This document shows, piece by piece, positions 1-12,700 of a DNA stretch of 64,000 nucleotides (position 1 is the first letter of the stretch; every line of letters begins with the position of its first letter). The position numbers and the translations under genes were made by a program. The DNA comes from Symbiodinium microadriaticum (lineage: Eukaryota; Sar; Dinophyceae; Suessiales; Symbiodiniaceae). The notes under the pieces are model-generated. The model was not told the origin of the DNA, did not search any database, and saw only the letters and a list, made by a program, of their open reading frames with translations. Location: the NCBI GenBank assembly GCA_001939145.1, contig LSRX01000813.1, positions 50,834-114,833 on the forward strand. The letters are read 5' to 3'.

Positions 1-230
1 GTTTCTCGAAATTCATGGAAATTGTTGGAATTGTTGGTTTTACCAACATTTTCCGTGACCCAATCATGGAAATTGTTGGTTTTACCAACAATTTCCATGA
101 TTTTCCAAACTATGGCTCTGGCTCACGAGGTTTCTCGAAGATCATGGAAATTGTTGGAATTGCTGGTTTTACCAACATTTTCCGTGACCCAATCATGGAA
201 ATTGTTGGTTTTACCAACAATTTCCATGAT
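1..230. repeat. Tandem duplication containing perfect palindromes
   Basis: Bases 1-101 recur almost unchanged at 130-230, an offset of 129 bp. Each copy ends in a perfect inverted repeat (63-101 and 192-230) with 18-nt arms around a TTT loop; the arms start ATCATGGAAATTGTTGG. Each copy also carries a second, imperfect GTTGG...CCAAC hairpin in its first half. The reading frames that cross it only reflect the repeat. It could be a small hairpin-ended mobile unit or a recombination hot spot; function unknown. Confidence 0.85.
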
Positions 231-2207
231 ACCAAGTGTTTTTGCTGCTAATGTTCATAATGCTCAACCGCGCCGCTTCCAACGACCCCACTGGTGCTCA
301 TGATGTTCGCCCGACATTTGCGATGAACACATCTTATGTACTCAAGCGAAGTGTGTTTGCAAAATGGGCCGGTAAGGTATTCGCATCCTTGATTAAACTC
401 AGTAGCGTGTCCCACACGAAACTAGGAAATAATCTCTGATTGAAGATGTTACTGTGCGAACACCAGTTTAGCGGTTTTTTCTGCTTATTACGAACAGAGT
501 TATACTTCAAGACTACGGTTCGAGACTTTACTATAGCAAGACTATTGCTGTACGAACATGCCTATGTTGGTTTAATCACACACTTCCTAAGATACATGTA
601 CAAAGTATTTACTTATGTCATATCTTTCTTTCTGTTACATCGGGGGGCTTTAGTGTGTTTACGCATTTTTGTGTGGCTTTACTTGCTTACAAAAAAAAGC
701 CCTGTCTCAAAACACTAGCATTTGCACCAGAATTCTGTCATACATCATTGTCAACTGGTCATCGTTTGGTAGGTGGAAGCGTGGTTTGAAAAATCTACGA
801 ACCCTAGCCGGACCAATAAATGCACAGGACTTGTATTATGCACAGTTAAGATGAACTAAGCTCGACTAAACATGTCGAAACGAACTGGACCTTAAAAGCA
901 AAAGCTAGCAACGTCGACTAATATGCAACGGAACATCGAATCTACACTGTAATGCGCAACCATGGCATGTCGTACTATGTTTGACTTGGAGCACTACATG
1001 TATCAGTCCGTTCTCAACAGTTTAGAAGCAAGCAAATGTGCTACTTGATTAACCATCATCCTACCAAGAGGTCTCATAAGCGAAGGTATGAATATTCAAC
1101 TGGTACTAAATGGTAGGTTTATACTATCAAAATGTATAAACACGGAACTCAGCAAGAGTTACATGTACTTTGCATATAACGCTTGGCTATTGTTAAGCAA
1201 AGTTTCTGGAAAATATACGAACGAAGTACTGTGAATGGAACATCACAACAGTACTTGACACTGTGAATCTGGGATCAAAAATGATAAGAATCCGGGATGA
1301 TGTACATAATGCTAACCCGGCTAGTGTTGATGAAGTACAATAATAACTGCGAAAACAGGATCTACGGTAATGGTTAAAACATGTGATAACAACATTGCGA
1401 GGCGAAATACTAAAGCCACACTTGATTTGTTTGAGTTCGACATAGAAGAACAGGTTGTGTAGTAGTTTAGACATGGCGCAGAAAAGAGACGGAGATCGGA
1501 TTCCAAAGGCCATGAAGACTATACTTCCAGCAGAAATACTTAAACCTATACGTATCAAAGCGGGTCACGAACTGCTACCATTGTTGCTTTTGACCGCTAA
1601 TTTGACAGATACGCATGAATCATTGTGCAGTGGTGCGAAGATCAAAGATTTTAACAGGTTTAATGACACTATCTCACACTACGGCTTATTCCGTATATGA
1701 TTATTTTCAGCAATGAACTCACTAATTAGTTTGTGTACCAGACTGCAAAACCCACCAACAACACTGACATTGTGTATGAACAAGTGGACGTTCCATGAAC
1801 GTGTCAGTCTATAAGCTATATCGGCAGCCAACTAAACATAGTCACCATCCACATTGATACGAAATCTGCGTGGGTGGTCACGAGGATGCTACAGTAAGAT
1901 CCCATGCCATGGAAAGCGGTTTGTTTTCGTGAGCTTCAATAGGCCTGCTTCGCCATACCCCTACTCGCTCACTACTGTATGTCGGCTCCTCGCGACCACC
2001 GGCATCGTTGACAGAACAGTTCTTCTTATGCCATTCCTTGCTTCTTTATGCCTGCGCATGCACTCGCAGCCCTTTCCGTCCAACTTTTTTGTGCTTGCTC
2101 ATGATGCTCAAGCAAACATCAACGTTGCTTTCGGCAGAGGCAATTGACACAACATCCAGAATTCATGGCGGACTCATGTTTGCCAAAGCCTCTTCCGTCG
2201 GCCCACA
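231..2207. other. AT-rich intergenic DNA, no gene seen
   Basis: About 2 kb of AT-rich sequence. Only short reading frames occur, none with recognisable domains, and I see no convincing exon flanked by splice sites on either strand. The composition differs clearly from the GC-richer DNA that follows. Confidence 0.6.
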
Positions 2208-2242
2208 GGGGGGGGGGGCGCATATATATATATATATGTATG

Positions 2243-2289
<47 letters not shown>

Positions 2290-2303
2290 ATATATATATA
2301 TAT
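2208..2303. repeat. Compound microsatellite: G run, TA, TATC, TA
   Basis: Eleven G residues are followed by an alternating TA tract, then about a dozen TATC units, then TA again. The array ends in two GAAT units. Length polymorphism and assembly uncertainty are likely. Confidence 0.9.
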
Positions 2304-2394
2304 GAATGAATGATTCCGAGCTTTGATGATTGGGTTTGTTTGGCCAGCTCGCAGCGGAACCGTGTCTGACACCACAGCTGTGGATGGTCACGCG

Positions 2395-2620
2395 CTCCCC
2401 GGCCCCCACCGGGAGCTGTGGGGTTTAGGGCTTAGCGTAAGCTTTTGAGTTGAGGGTTGAGAGTTTAGGATTATAAGGTAGCAGGCTTCGAGTCGACAAG
2501 GGCTTAGGGAGGGTTTGGGGTGTAGGTTCGTTGACGGTTTATGTTCTGCTTTAGGCTTAGAGCCTGCGTTTAGGCGGGGTTTAGGGTTAGGTGTAAAGTA
2601 CAGGTTAAGGTTAATGAAAC
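2395..2620 (+). repeat. Degenerate TTTAGGG telomere-like tract
   Basis: TTTAGGG and close variants (TTTAGGG, TTTAGGC, TTGAGGG, TTAGGGA) recur about every 15-30 bases. The motif is the Arabidopsis-type telomere repeat, which has been reported from dinoflagellates. It is degenerate and internal, so it reads as an old interstitial telomere-like array rather than a chromosome end. Confidence 0.55.
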
Positions 2621-3060
2621 TGCTTTCCGCACTCGCTGCCGCTCCCCTTCTCCCGCCCCTGCCAGACCAGACAAGGGGTGGGGGAAAGGTGGGAACGCGC
2701 AATTCGTTTTTATTCATAGACCTACAAATGGGTAGATAGATAGATCCTGACGCGTAGGTAAGTTGCGGTGCGCTGTTGTGCAGGTTTTGCGGTTTGGAGG
2801 CTTTGGCTGTGGATTCTAGGCGCTGCCAGGATCGGACTTTACTTAAAGGGGGGGGTGGGGGAAGGCTGATTTCGTTCGAGCTGTGTAAATCACATGTGCG
2901 ACGCCCCAAGTTTCAAGGCTACGTGGTCACTGAGAGCCATTTTCACAAGCATATCTGCACTTTCTTGACTTTTGCTGGCAGGCGTGGGTTCAGCCATTCC
3001 ACATAAACCTGGCTTCCGAAAACCCCTGCGGTAACTTACCAATCAAAACCAATGTGTGAC

Positions 3061-3147
3061 CAGATAGATAGACAGGTAGATAGATAGTAAGATAGAAAGA
3101 GAGAACTTCTTAGAAAGGCAGATAGATCGATGGATGGATCGATAGAG
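3061..3147. repeat. GATA/GACA-type microsatellite
   Basis: Interrupted GATA, GACA, GAAA and GGAT tetranucleotide units. Confidence 0.8.
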
Positions 3148-3465
3148 TTCGAGGGTTCCGTTCATGTGCGACCTCTGCCTGCAGCCAGGACCAAAGCGCT
3201 CATCCTGCTGAGCAGGTGCCGGGCGGGCGCTTCATGAAGCTTTACGGAAGCAATGCTGTCTCTGCTGTCGTAGGTGTGCCGCGCCGGAGCATGAGCAGAC
3301 TGAGAGGGGCGTAAACCCTGAAAGGGTTTATGCATGGGGTGCTCTCACCACACGAGCCTTTTCGGCGCAGTGGGGCAAGCCTGCGAGCGCCTGCTGGGGA
3401 TCAGCGAATGTGGTGATGGAGCTGGAAAAAGCTTGAAAGTACCTCGCTTATGGCGTTCAGGGCGG

Positions 3466-5424
3466 TTAGCAGAGCAGGCTGGAGTGACAGCGATAGTCAA
3501 TGCCAGCGGCGAAGTCCTCCGTGGGCTGCCAAGCGTTCAAGCATGTGGAAGCTGCGGGCATCAGGGTTCTTGCTGATTTGATCGCAAGGTGGCAGCCCCT
3601 TGCGAATGCACGTGGGCCCATCAGCGATTGCTGAAGCCGAAAAACATCTACAGGTTGGCCCACCTTTGTTGTGACGACCGCTCTGGATTTGTAGAAGTTG
3701 GAATCCTGGAAGGCGTTGGAGACCAATTTCGAATGGCTGCTGAATTTAGGTGGCTTTCATGCGGAAGCCTCTGGCGTCTGGCAGCTGAAACTTCTGTTGC
3801 TGAGCCTTGTCAACGCGTGCATTTCAGGACGGTCTTCGCAAGATCATTGGCCAGGCGGCGCATGCAATTTTTGGTTGAATTTGGTGCGGAGCACCACCTC
3901 GAGGTCTTTTTGGACCGAAGGCTCTTTGTCCAGGCCGCTCGTGAGAGCCGAGACCATCCCCACTTTGGCTGACTGCCGTGACAGGGCCAAAGTGCCGTGG
4001 AGGTCTTGCTCAGGCGCGTCTGAGTCTTCCCAAAGAGCATGACTTGGTCTGTGCCCAGTCGAAGGCATTCGCACCTGATGGAGCCCTCGGTTCGCAAGCT
4101 TGAGTTCAGGGCTAAAAAGAAGTGCCCTTCCGGCCTCAGCCGCCACAGCCTGGTCCGCCGCATTAGGACCAACCTCATGGTGGATCTCATGCTCGACCTG
4201 GATTTCAAGCACCGCTTTGCACAGGCGCGGCGAAACGAGCCCGGCTGAAGTGTTTGTGGCAGCCTGGCAGGTGTTTACCACTCTTTATCCGGAATTGGTG
4301 CGCAACAGGGATCCAGCCCCAGTTGTGTCGAAAGAGTCTGCAGCAGCATCCCTCGAAAACTCAGGAAGGAAATCAAGACACAAACGAGATGGGAGCTGAG
4401 AGTGCTTTCCTTGTTCCAAGTCGTGAAGAGCTTTTCGGACCAAGGCTGGGAGATTTCACTTGCCAGATCTTCACCAGACAGGCTGCAAACTACTGGGACC
4501 TGCAACGGTTGAGGGCGAAGAAGAACTTTCCAGGATGTTACGATGGAGCTCGTTCGTGACAGGGACCTGGTGAAGACATTGTCTGCGTCCTACTTGGCAC
4601 GTTGGGCGTCTAGATGCACACGCGCTGTCATGAAAGCTTATGCAAGAGGGTTTGGTCTTGCCATGTGGAAAGATCAGCGGCGCATGGCCGGAAGTTCAAC
4701 CGGTCTACGCTTCCCTTTTGAACAGGGCTTGGCGAAAGACATACAACTTGCGAAGCAGGCACTCTTTCCCCAATCTGCAAAAGTCCAATAATGCTTTTTT
4801 GACAGCCTCTGTCTTACTCGTGCCACACCATTTGCCCTGCGTGGCCAAGTGCAGCTGTTGCATGGCATTGCGTCTTGCATCATGCATAGGCTATATGCCA
4901 GAGCTAGCATGGGCATGTGCTTCTGCGCCCATGTCGATTCGATTTGCCTCGATCCTACTCAAGCTACATGTCACTGAAGCCTGGCAAGGGCCCTACGCTA
5001 AGCAAGTTGGCTCGGCTTGGGCACATAGATCCTGTGTTGGTCGTTGAATCAGAACTGTTGGTATGTGGCGTGTCACGCACCTTCTCCAGCCATAGTCTAG
5101 CACTGCGCTTGCAAAGGCTGGAGTGTCTGTGGGGGCTCCTGCGCCCCGCGTGCCGTTCTTAGCTTCGTGGTGATGTCGGCTTATCAGTGCGCAGGGCTGA
5201 AAATAGCTGATCAGCCATATGCAAGGCTTGTCAGTGACTCTGCACCGGCGGTCTTCAATCACGAGTCGAACATCTTCCGTGACCACGAAATCATTCAGCA
5301 GCTCCCTCATCCTCATCCTGTCCCCACCGCCAGAGTCTGGTCTGCTCGCGGAGCTCGGAGGTGTTCGATGGATCTGTTGTATGTGCTGGATCACTCGGAC
5401 ATCGCGCGCCGCTCCCAGCCCCAT
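3466..5424 (-). CDS. Candidate fragmented minus-strand coding region, unidentified
   Basis: Several open frames on the minus strand have protein-like composition and follow one another. 4993-5424 contains MRELLNDFVVTEDVRLVIED. 4705-4887 contains KKALLDFCRLGKECLLRKLY and ends at a stop. 3844-4281 contains AVLEIQVEHEIHHEVG. 3466-3726 contains PVDVFRLQQSLMG. They lie in different frames, so they would be exons of one gene or pieces of a decayed element. I recognise no family. Plus-strand frames overlap the same bases (for example 4543-4791), so the strand assignment is a judgement from residue composition only. Confidence 0.25.
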
Positions 5425-5637
5425 GTAAAGTACGAAGACATTTCAAAGCATAACATTGCCCACAGGCTTTGTAGACTGCCAGCAGACATCCGCTCGCTAG
5501 GCGGGAGATCATTCGATCGCCGCGCCTGAGCGGAGAGCTGTGGGCTGGATGGATCCAGATTCTAATATCCATGCAGGCCAGTTGGAGTTACCGACAGAGG
5601 CTACTGGATTGTCTCGCACACGCCGACTCGAGAGGCA

Positions 5638-5805
5638 ATGAATCCGCACAAGCGCCGCAGCGACAATCATGTGGAGTGCTGGACTAAAAAGCCGGAAGAG
5701 TGGGAATGCAAGAGGTTTCTGCAGATCACCAGTGCACCTGAGGTTCACCAGCCCCTCCTGGGGAAATGCGCTCACTCTGCACACAGACCTGGGGCTTGTG
5801 TCTGA
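5638..5805 (+). CDS. Small ORF, 55 aa, unidentified
   Basis: An ATG opens a 55-residue frame rich in charged residues and Trp (HVECWTKKPEEWECKRF), followed by TGA. It could be a first exon of the Trp-rich frame about 300 bp downstream. No family recognised. The composition is protein-like, but the length gives little statistical weight. Confidence 0.2.
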   Translation: MNPHKRRSDNHVECWTKKPEEWECKRFLQITSAPEVHQPLLGKCAHSAHRPGACV

Positions 5806-6090
5806 GTTGCTACTTGCCCACTCACTCGTTCGGACGAGATGCAGAAGCTTGGGTTCACAGAGCAGATATGACTGATGCAGCTCAACCTTGAAATCGTTTG
5901 TCCTGACCTTCTCAGCCTCACCGGGTTATCTCGAGAAGCGAGCAATCTCGAGCAGAAAGCCCGCAGTTGACGGATGCACGCTTCAGGTCCAACACATGGC
6001 TCATCCTGGACGCCATCGAATTCAAGGCAGCATGCAGACGACAGCTTCAAGTCGGGGAAGAGGGGAAGGCACTCACGGGTGAAAGGCTGA

Positions 6091-6399
6091 GCTCGAGTCG
6101 GTGAAAGACATGGCGCAAAGCTCCCGGCGTGTAAGGAATTCCACAAAAGGAATCGGGCAGTATCGGGCGTTGGCGAGTCCGAGCATAGGCAGCTGGCTTG
6201 GCGCGAGCTGCGCAGTTGGATGGTGCAGGCGCAGCATGAAACGACTGTGTGGACACTGCGTGTGCACTGCGCGCAGTGGAAGGTGCACGCAGCCGAGGGC
6301 CGCGCACTCGCCTCGGCCGCCTGGGGCCTGCACGGCATCCATGCGGCCACACTGCGCTCCGTGCCAGGTTGGAGCCGCTGCCATGGAAGGTGCTTTTGA
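6091..6399 (+). CDS. Candidate exon, amphipathic Trp/Gln-rich helix
   Basis: A 102-codon open frame with no early ATG, as expected of an internal exon. It reads as an amphipathic helix with regularly placed Trp and Leu (HRQLAWRELRSWMVQAQHE, then LRVHCAQWKVHA). A similar short helical stretch (STQKALTLWAQAFKVNF) follows in the frame at 6501-6779. The spacing of hydrophobic and Trp residues resembles Sfi1-type or other helical repeat proteins, but this is only a resemblance. A 222-codon minus-strand frame covers the same bases and looks less protein-like. Confidence 0.25.
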   Translation, partial: ARVGERHGAKLPACKEFHKRNRAVSGVGESEHRQLAWRELRSWMVQAQHETTVWTLRVHCAQWKVHAAEGRALASAAWGLHGIHAATLRSVPGWSRCHGRCF

Positions 6400-6779
6400 T
6401 TACGAGGCGCACCGATGTGCCATGTATTGCCATGTGCCATCGGCCCGTGGAGCAGTGACCTTCCGCACAGGTATCAAGGGGCACCAGTTTTCATATTCCA
6501 GTGAACCGGGCCGGGGACTCTGCTGTTGTACTCTGCTTCAGCTGCTCGTGGTGTGCACTCGCTGTCAGCGCTCAGGTCTTGGCGCTCTTGCTGCACCAGC
6601 TCTGCATTCGTCCGGTGCTCAGGAGATACTCCACTCAGAAGGCGCTTACACTCTGGGCCCAGGCTTTCAAAGTGAATTTTGTAGCGGGTTCCGCTGCTCC
6701 GACATGTTTAGGAGCTCCGCGGGCGCGTAGTGACGGCAGCTTGGTGGAACAGGCTGAGCGACAGTTCAGCCGACTCTGA

Positions 6780-9700
6780 GTGTTGCGACTGGTTGCAATT
6801 GGAGGTGTTTTCTGCTGTTGGAATGTCGGCTGAGTCCGACATCATGTGGTGGACTGGGCCCCAGTGTAAGAGCTGAGCGGCAAGACGTGGAATGATGCCA
6901 ATGTGGAGTGTGCTTTAGGAGCGTGTGGTGCCTAGGATGGAGCACCCTCTCAGGGCACTGGTCCTTCATTGGCAGGTGTGCCTCCCTCTGCTTTTGTGCA
7001 CTGCTGCCGCTTTTGCCCTCCCGCAGAAAAGTCATCGAAACCAAGGATGGCTGGCATGTGGCGTCGAAACGGAGAGGCCGAAAGAAGAGTTCCGGACGCG
7101 CGCTCGCGCGCGCGAGCAGTTGCACGACGCAGCCAGAGGCTCTGGAGCACGAGAGTGAGTTCTACAGGATGAACTATTGGCTTTGCGCTCACTTCGGATC
7201 CCTTCGCCAGTTGACACGGGCCTTGAGTTCTGAGGCACCACCTGCTCATCGACGTGGATCTCCTGGTCTTGCGCATGGCCGCGCTCGCTCTGAGGCCTCG
7301 TGACGGGTTGTTCAGGTTGTCTCTGGGGGTCCGCGAGCTGCCCGAGCTAAGGCCGGAGACCTTCTTCCGAGTGACCTTGAAGCGGCCCCGGTCTCGGTAG
7401 CAGCGGTAGCACTGACCCAATGGACGAGGGGGCCATGGCTGGTCCCTTGAAAGAGCTCGAGGTTTGAGCTTGGCCACTGGCTTCTTCCTGGAGATCCGAT
7501 GGGGAGGCGCCCGGCGGGCCCGCCTTTGCTGGGAGACGGGTGCGGCTCGCATGGCTCGCAGGCTGCTTCTCAGGGAGGAGCCGGAGCAGGAGCTTAGAGC
7601 CTTAGAGCATGATGCCCTGACGATCGCAAGCACCGCCTAGCAAGGAGTTCGCCATGATGAAGCTGCAGAGCTTCGTGCTTTTGTCAGCGGCTTTGTTTCT
7701 TGAAGGGCTGACGAGGTTCTAGTCACCACTCAGAAGCCCACAGCAGTCGGTGCTCGGCCACTTGCATCGACGGGGCTTGGAGGCAGCAAGGGAGGTCTCA
7801 AGGCTCGGGGATGTGTGGATTCGGGCCCAGCTCGCCGGCACACCGAGGCAGCCTCGTCAGGGCCAGGGCAAAAGGTAGTAGAAAGGTGCCTCAGGTCCTG
7901 GTTGTGTACATGAAACCAATCGAGCTGGCCGTGTCTGTGGCTAAGTTTGTACCAGCTGCTCAGCTGGAACACTCATCTTTCGCTGACCTGGCCGCAGCTA
8001 GTGACACATACGACCAGGTGGGGGGATCCTGGCCTGAAGCCTTTCACAGCGGGTCTCGTGACAAGTGCAGGCAATTCCTTAGCGTCGGTCCGAAGAGCCA
8101 TTCGCAGCTTTGGGATCCTCGCCTGGAGCGTCTGAAAGCTCAGAGAGACAGAGGGAGAGAGCTGCTCTAGCCCACAGATGCCGGATGCGCAACCGGAAGA
8201 AACCAAGACTCTTTCTCCCTGTTCTGTAAGGTTCTACTGCCACAGCAACTGCCAAGGACCAACACATGCTGGGCCCTTCAGTGGGGTGACTTTTTGTTGC
8301 AGTTTATCTGTTGATGGGATCAGGTTGGAGGCCGCGCTGCGGGAAATCAGCTCGTTCTCTGAAGCGGATGGCAGCGGCCACAACCCTGCCAAGTGCGTCC
8401 ATCAGCCACCATCAGCCCACACGCAGTCGGCTGCCCCTTCTGAAACGGCGAGGTACCACCTGAGGGAAGACCAGTAGCCTTACTCAGCTCGGCGTCTGTT
8501 TTGGGCCATGCCTGGCTCCACATGGCTCCGCATACTTCAGTTCTTCAGGTGGTTTGCCGTGGACCCCTACTACCATCTCTTCGCCTGGAGTCCGAATCTT
8601 GCTGCTCCTCGCCTCTCGCTCCAGGCCACAGCACCAGCTGAGGTGAGCAGCAGAAAGTGGAGGAGAACTTGGTCGCGGCCATGAAGGCCGTCTTCGAACC
8701 GCCTGCGCCTAACTTCGCGAAGACTTTGCTGTCGAGCTCGAGGCCCGCGGTGGGGACTTGTCGACTTGGATCGAGGAGCCAGGGAGCCAGCATGAGCCAG
8801 CGAAGATTTCTGATTCGGGGCCTAGACTCCGCTCTGAGGTCGGCACGGCTCCAGCCACCGCTCCGTGAAGCTTTCCGGCTGCCCTTCCTCCGATGGTGCA
8901 GCTCTGGAATGGCCCCGGGCCCGGCCGGGAAGGCCGCTTTTGTTGCAGAGCTTTCGCAGAGCCCTCGCTCCAGAGAGGTCCAGGCCTTCTGCTGGTTGCT
9001 GCTGGTTCGCCTGGCTTTCCAGAAGGACACAGCCTAACAGAGAGGATGATGATGATAATGCGCGCACAATGCGTGTGTTCTGTTCGCGCAGCAGAGCCGC
9101 ATCACAGCCGCGCTATGCCCCGCTTCAGAGGACGTGTCCTCCGATGGTCGACTCCTCGCAGCTTGCCTTTTGTCTATGCTTGCATTAGCACCGTGTGCCC
9201 TGTCGTGGACATTGCGCTGTGCCCATTTCAAGAGTCTGTTTGCTTAAGAATAGAACGAGTTCGGCTTGAGGCATCGAGATATTCGTAGGTTTTCAGGCTG
9301 TGCTGTATTCGTAGATTGTCCTAAGGTTGACATGGCTATCTTTAACTAACTAAGACTCCCTACATAAGCAAGGAAATATGACTCTTCTTTCCTGGCTGCG
9401 ACTCTCCTCACGCGACGGCTAGTGCTGGTGTTTGCTGGTGCCTCCAGGCAGGACTCTCGCAAAGGCCTGCTTGAAGCCTGAGGTGCTTGCTCTACTCTTG
9501 GCCATTCGTGCCTTGGACGCCGTTGCGTTTGGCAATCATGTGGATATGTTGCTCCATCGGAGCAGGTTCCACAAACGCTGACGGGCTGGAGGCGCGGTAT
9601 TTTATGTTGTTTTTGGTAACAGTCTCATAGGTGGTCGTGTCTGCCACAGGAGATCCCACCGTGCGGGTGGTCAGATGTGGACATGGAGGCGGGGGCCTCG

Positions 9701-12700
9701 GCGGCCTCAGCTGAACTTGAGCCGTCGCAAAGCCCAGTCTTGAGAAGGTCTCGTCCATCCCCACGGAGGAGGTGCAGCTCACCTGGCTCGCCAAGGCCTG
9801 CAATGCCCAGCACACTGCACCTTTGTGGCTCTTCGTCGGCCATCCCTGGCCCCAGTTGGGGGAGGGGCAGGCACGAAGGCGGGAGGGGCAAGGGAGGTCT
9901 TGGCGTGGAAAGGAATACTGGAATCGGACAATGCGGTTTTGCATTGTCCTCGTGTCTCTGAGAATCGTTGCACAGCATGATTCAATTTTGTTGCTCTGCT
10001 TGAAGAAGTACGCCTTTGTCAAACTTGAATCGAAACCCTAAACTGAGTTTTGGAGACATGGATGGTGCATCGTCGAGGGTCAAGTTCAAGCCATCTAGGG
10101 AAGCTGGGTGGGTTCACCCTCGAAAATCAAGGTTTAAGAATTTGGATGTTCATGTAACGAGTTTGGGTGGTTTGAGCCTCGAGAGTCAAGTTGAAGACCC
10201 TGTCTTGGCGAGGCCGTGACCCCTTTGTCTCACACTGCCACGCGCAAGTTCTGCGTGCAGGTGCCTCTTAGCTTCCGGGTCTCCGAAAGTCGTGGTATTT
10301 CTACATTTCTCAGATGGGGGCGTCTGCTGCCTTATTGCGGGATTGGTCAGGTGACGACAGCCGGCGCTGCAAAGGCTACGAACAAAGCTGACATGCTGAT
10401 TCTCAGCCAGTTCAAGCGAGCCCACTCGAGGCAGAGCTGAATGTGTCGTTGATGGATGCCGCTGGGATCTGAGAGCTTGCGGAAGCAATTCAGAATCAGT
10501 GCCCTTTGCCGGGCAGTCGCTGCTCGACCAGGTGGACAGGCTGGTGGCGGTGGGCGGCAGCGTCTCGAGCAGTTTAGCGCCGCAGTCCCAAACCGGTTCT
10601 CGGGCCCTTGTGTAAGTAGCCGGGGGCCGGCGCACACAGGCGAGGCCTTCGGCAGCGGCTGCTGAGAGAGGCGGTGCCAAGTCGCCTCGGCCTTGACATA
10701 ACTTTGTGAGTCTCGGGCTCGGCCTTTTGTCTGAGGCTCGGAGAGCGCTTGCCATGGCGACGAGGCAGGGAGAAAAAGCTTTCAGGGCCTGGGCTTTGAT
10801 TGCGGGGCTCTCTCTCGGTCTTCTCCGAGGACCGCAAGGCCAAGCGCCGCAAGGCCGTGGAGAGGCAGCAGCGCATGCTGGGGCCTTGGGCACCTCTGGT
10901 CTGAGGTCTGTGTTCCACTCGCTCCAGTTGGTGTGAGAACAGGCTCGAGAGCCTGCGAAAGCGCCAAGCTGCCTTCATCTCCGGCGCCGCCGGGATCTTG
11001 GCATCTGCTCGCTTTGGAGGAACTCTGCCTGCACGAGGCAGGGCGCGATTTGCTCGAAACGGACAGCAAGTCGCAAGAGGCGCCCTCCGGGAGTGGGAGT
11101 GCAGCGGCGACTCCCGCTCAATGACCTCTGCGGACAGGAGCAAAAGGGTATGGATGCTGAGGCTGGCTTGGCTGGCATGGAGGCTCGGAGCGTCTCCGGT
11201 ACATCCTGCATCCTGCACCCTGCGCATAGCTGCGCCTTGCCCAGATGTCTCCTGCCGAGTGTGTCGTCTGCATGTCGCACCAGGACGATTGCCGCTTCCA
11301 GCACTGTCAGTGAAAGTCTTTGGAGCGATAGTAGCCCTGACACCTGACAGGAAGGAGAAGACTCGGAAAACCCGCTTGGACTCATCTGCTTCCTGCGACC
11401 TGCGGTGGCATCCTCCATGCAGGGCAGCTCAGCTTCGGGGCGCTGCCACGGTAGAAGTAGCTCAGCGTAGGGCTTCCTTATGCTTCAGGCTCAGTGCACT
11501 TCTGGGTCTTGCGGTGTGAGACACTTGATGTCGTCAGTTCAAGCAGTGGTGCTCTGACCAGGCCCAGATCCAGAGCAGGGGAACTCAGCATTTCGCCTGT
11601 GTCGCACCTTGCTTGCCATGTCGGGAGTCTGTTGTTGAGTCGACCTCATTGAAGAGGTGCCGACCGAGCAAGCTGTCCTGCTCCAGCAGCCGAAAGCCCC
11701 TGTGAGTGGCCCTCCAAGAAGGCCTGGCTGGGCCTCTGCCTCACAAAGTGAGCCGTGAGCCAGCGGCGTCGCTTTGGCTCCTTGCGAGGCCGCAGTGCTT
11801 CGAAGCGCAAGCGCCGGACGGACTCGTCCGGGCCCCCGCTGGCCCCGCCTGGCTCGTGGTGACGGTGCAAGCTCTCGTGCTGTTCTGTTTGAGGTCCTGG
11901 CTCGCGCTTGTTCGCATCGCATGCCCCGTGCATACAGAAGGAGAGTTCAGGGGGGAAAGCGTTTCTGGAAACCGAGTCGAGGCACTTCTCCTGCTGGCGG
12001 AGCTTCCGTCCGGCATCCCTCCGCTCTGGAGGCCATGCATCCAAGCATGGCCTGCAAGGGGACCTGACTTACAGATGCGAAATCAGCGTACCTGTGTGAT
12101 CAACCCCATCTCCCATCTTGGATCATCTCGTGCTTGCACAATTCAATGGAGGCATAGTTTTGTTTGTGGTCTGGCACGAAAACAGACGATGCACGATGCA
12201 GCCGACCGTCATAGCCTATGGCATCGTAGTCTCGGTAGTTTCACTCTGTTCTTCACACGACAGTGAGCTGTTTCTCAAGCTTCGCATGCTACTCGACTTA
12301 CAACTTCGGTTCAATGCCTGACAGTTGCAGATCTGCAGGTGATCGGACATCGTGTGTGCTGCTGAGACATCTGAGCTAAACGTGTAGCTCGCATGCAGTC
12401 TTATGGGCAGATGCTTGTCCAAGTGATGCCCTTAGGCCCCTACTGCGGAACCGTAGCCAACGCCCTCCTGCCGGTTCCTGCCCTACGGAAACTTGCTGCG
12501 GAGCTGATGAGTGATGTTTTGCTGTCTCGGCGATGGCAAGGTCGGAGACATCGGAGAGAGCGCCAGGTTCCGCCTGCCGCTCCACGCTGCAGGAAACCTG
12601 CCGAAGCCCTCTTGGACGGCGAAGATATGCTGCCGCACCGACAGGAGCTGCAGACGAAGCTGTGGACTTTCCAATTCCGCGCCGTCATGCAGATGCCACA

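Noticed and set aside
2935..2951. AGCCATTTT followed by CAAG, resembling a decayed spliced-leader relic
   Set aside because: The central GGCT is missing and no coding sequence follows; too short to separate from chance.
6950..7633. 227-codon minus-strand ORF as a gene
   Set aside because: Arg/Ser/Pro-rich with no domain; consistent with a GC-rich shadow frame.
10574..11227. 217-codon minus-strand ORF as a gene
   Set aside because: Ser/Arg/Pro-rich and overlapped by a more protein-like plus frame from about 10920; no recognised domain.
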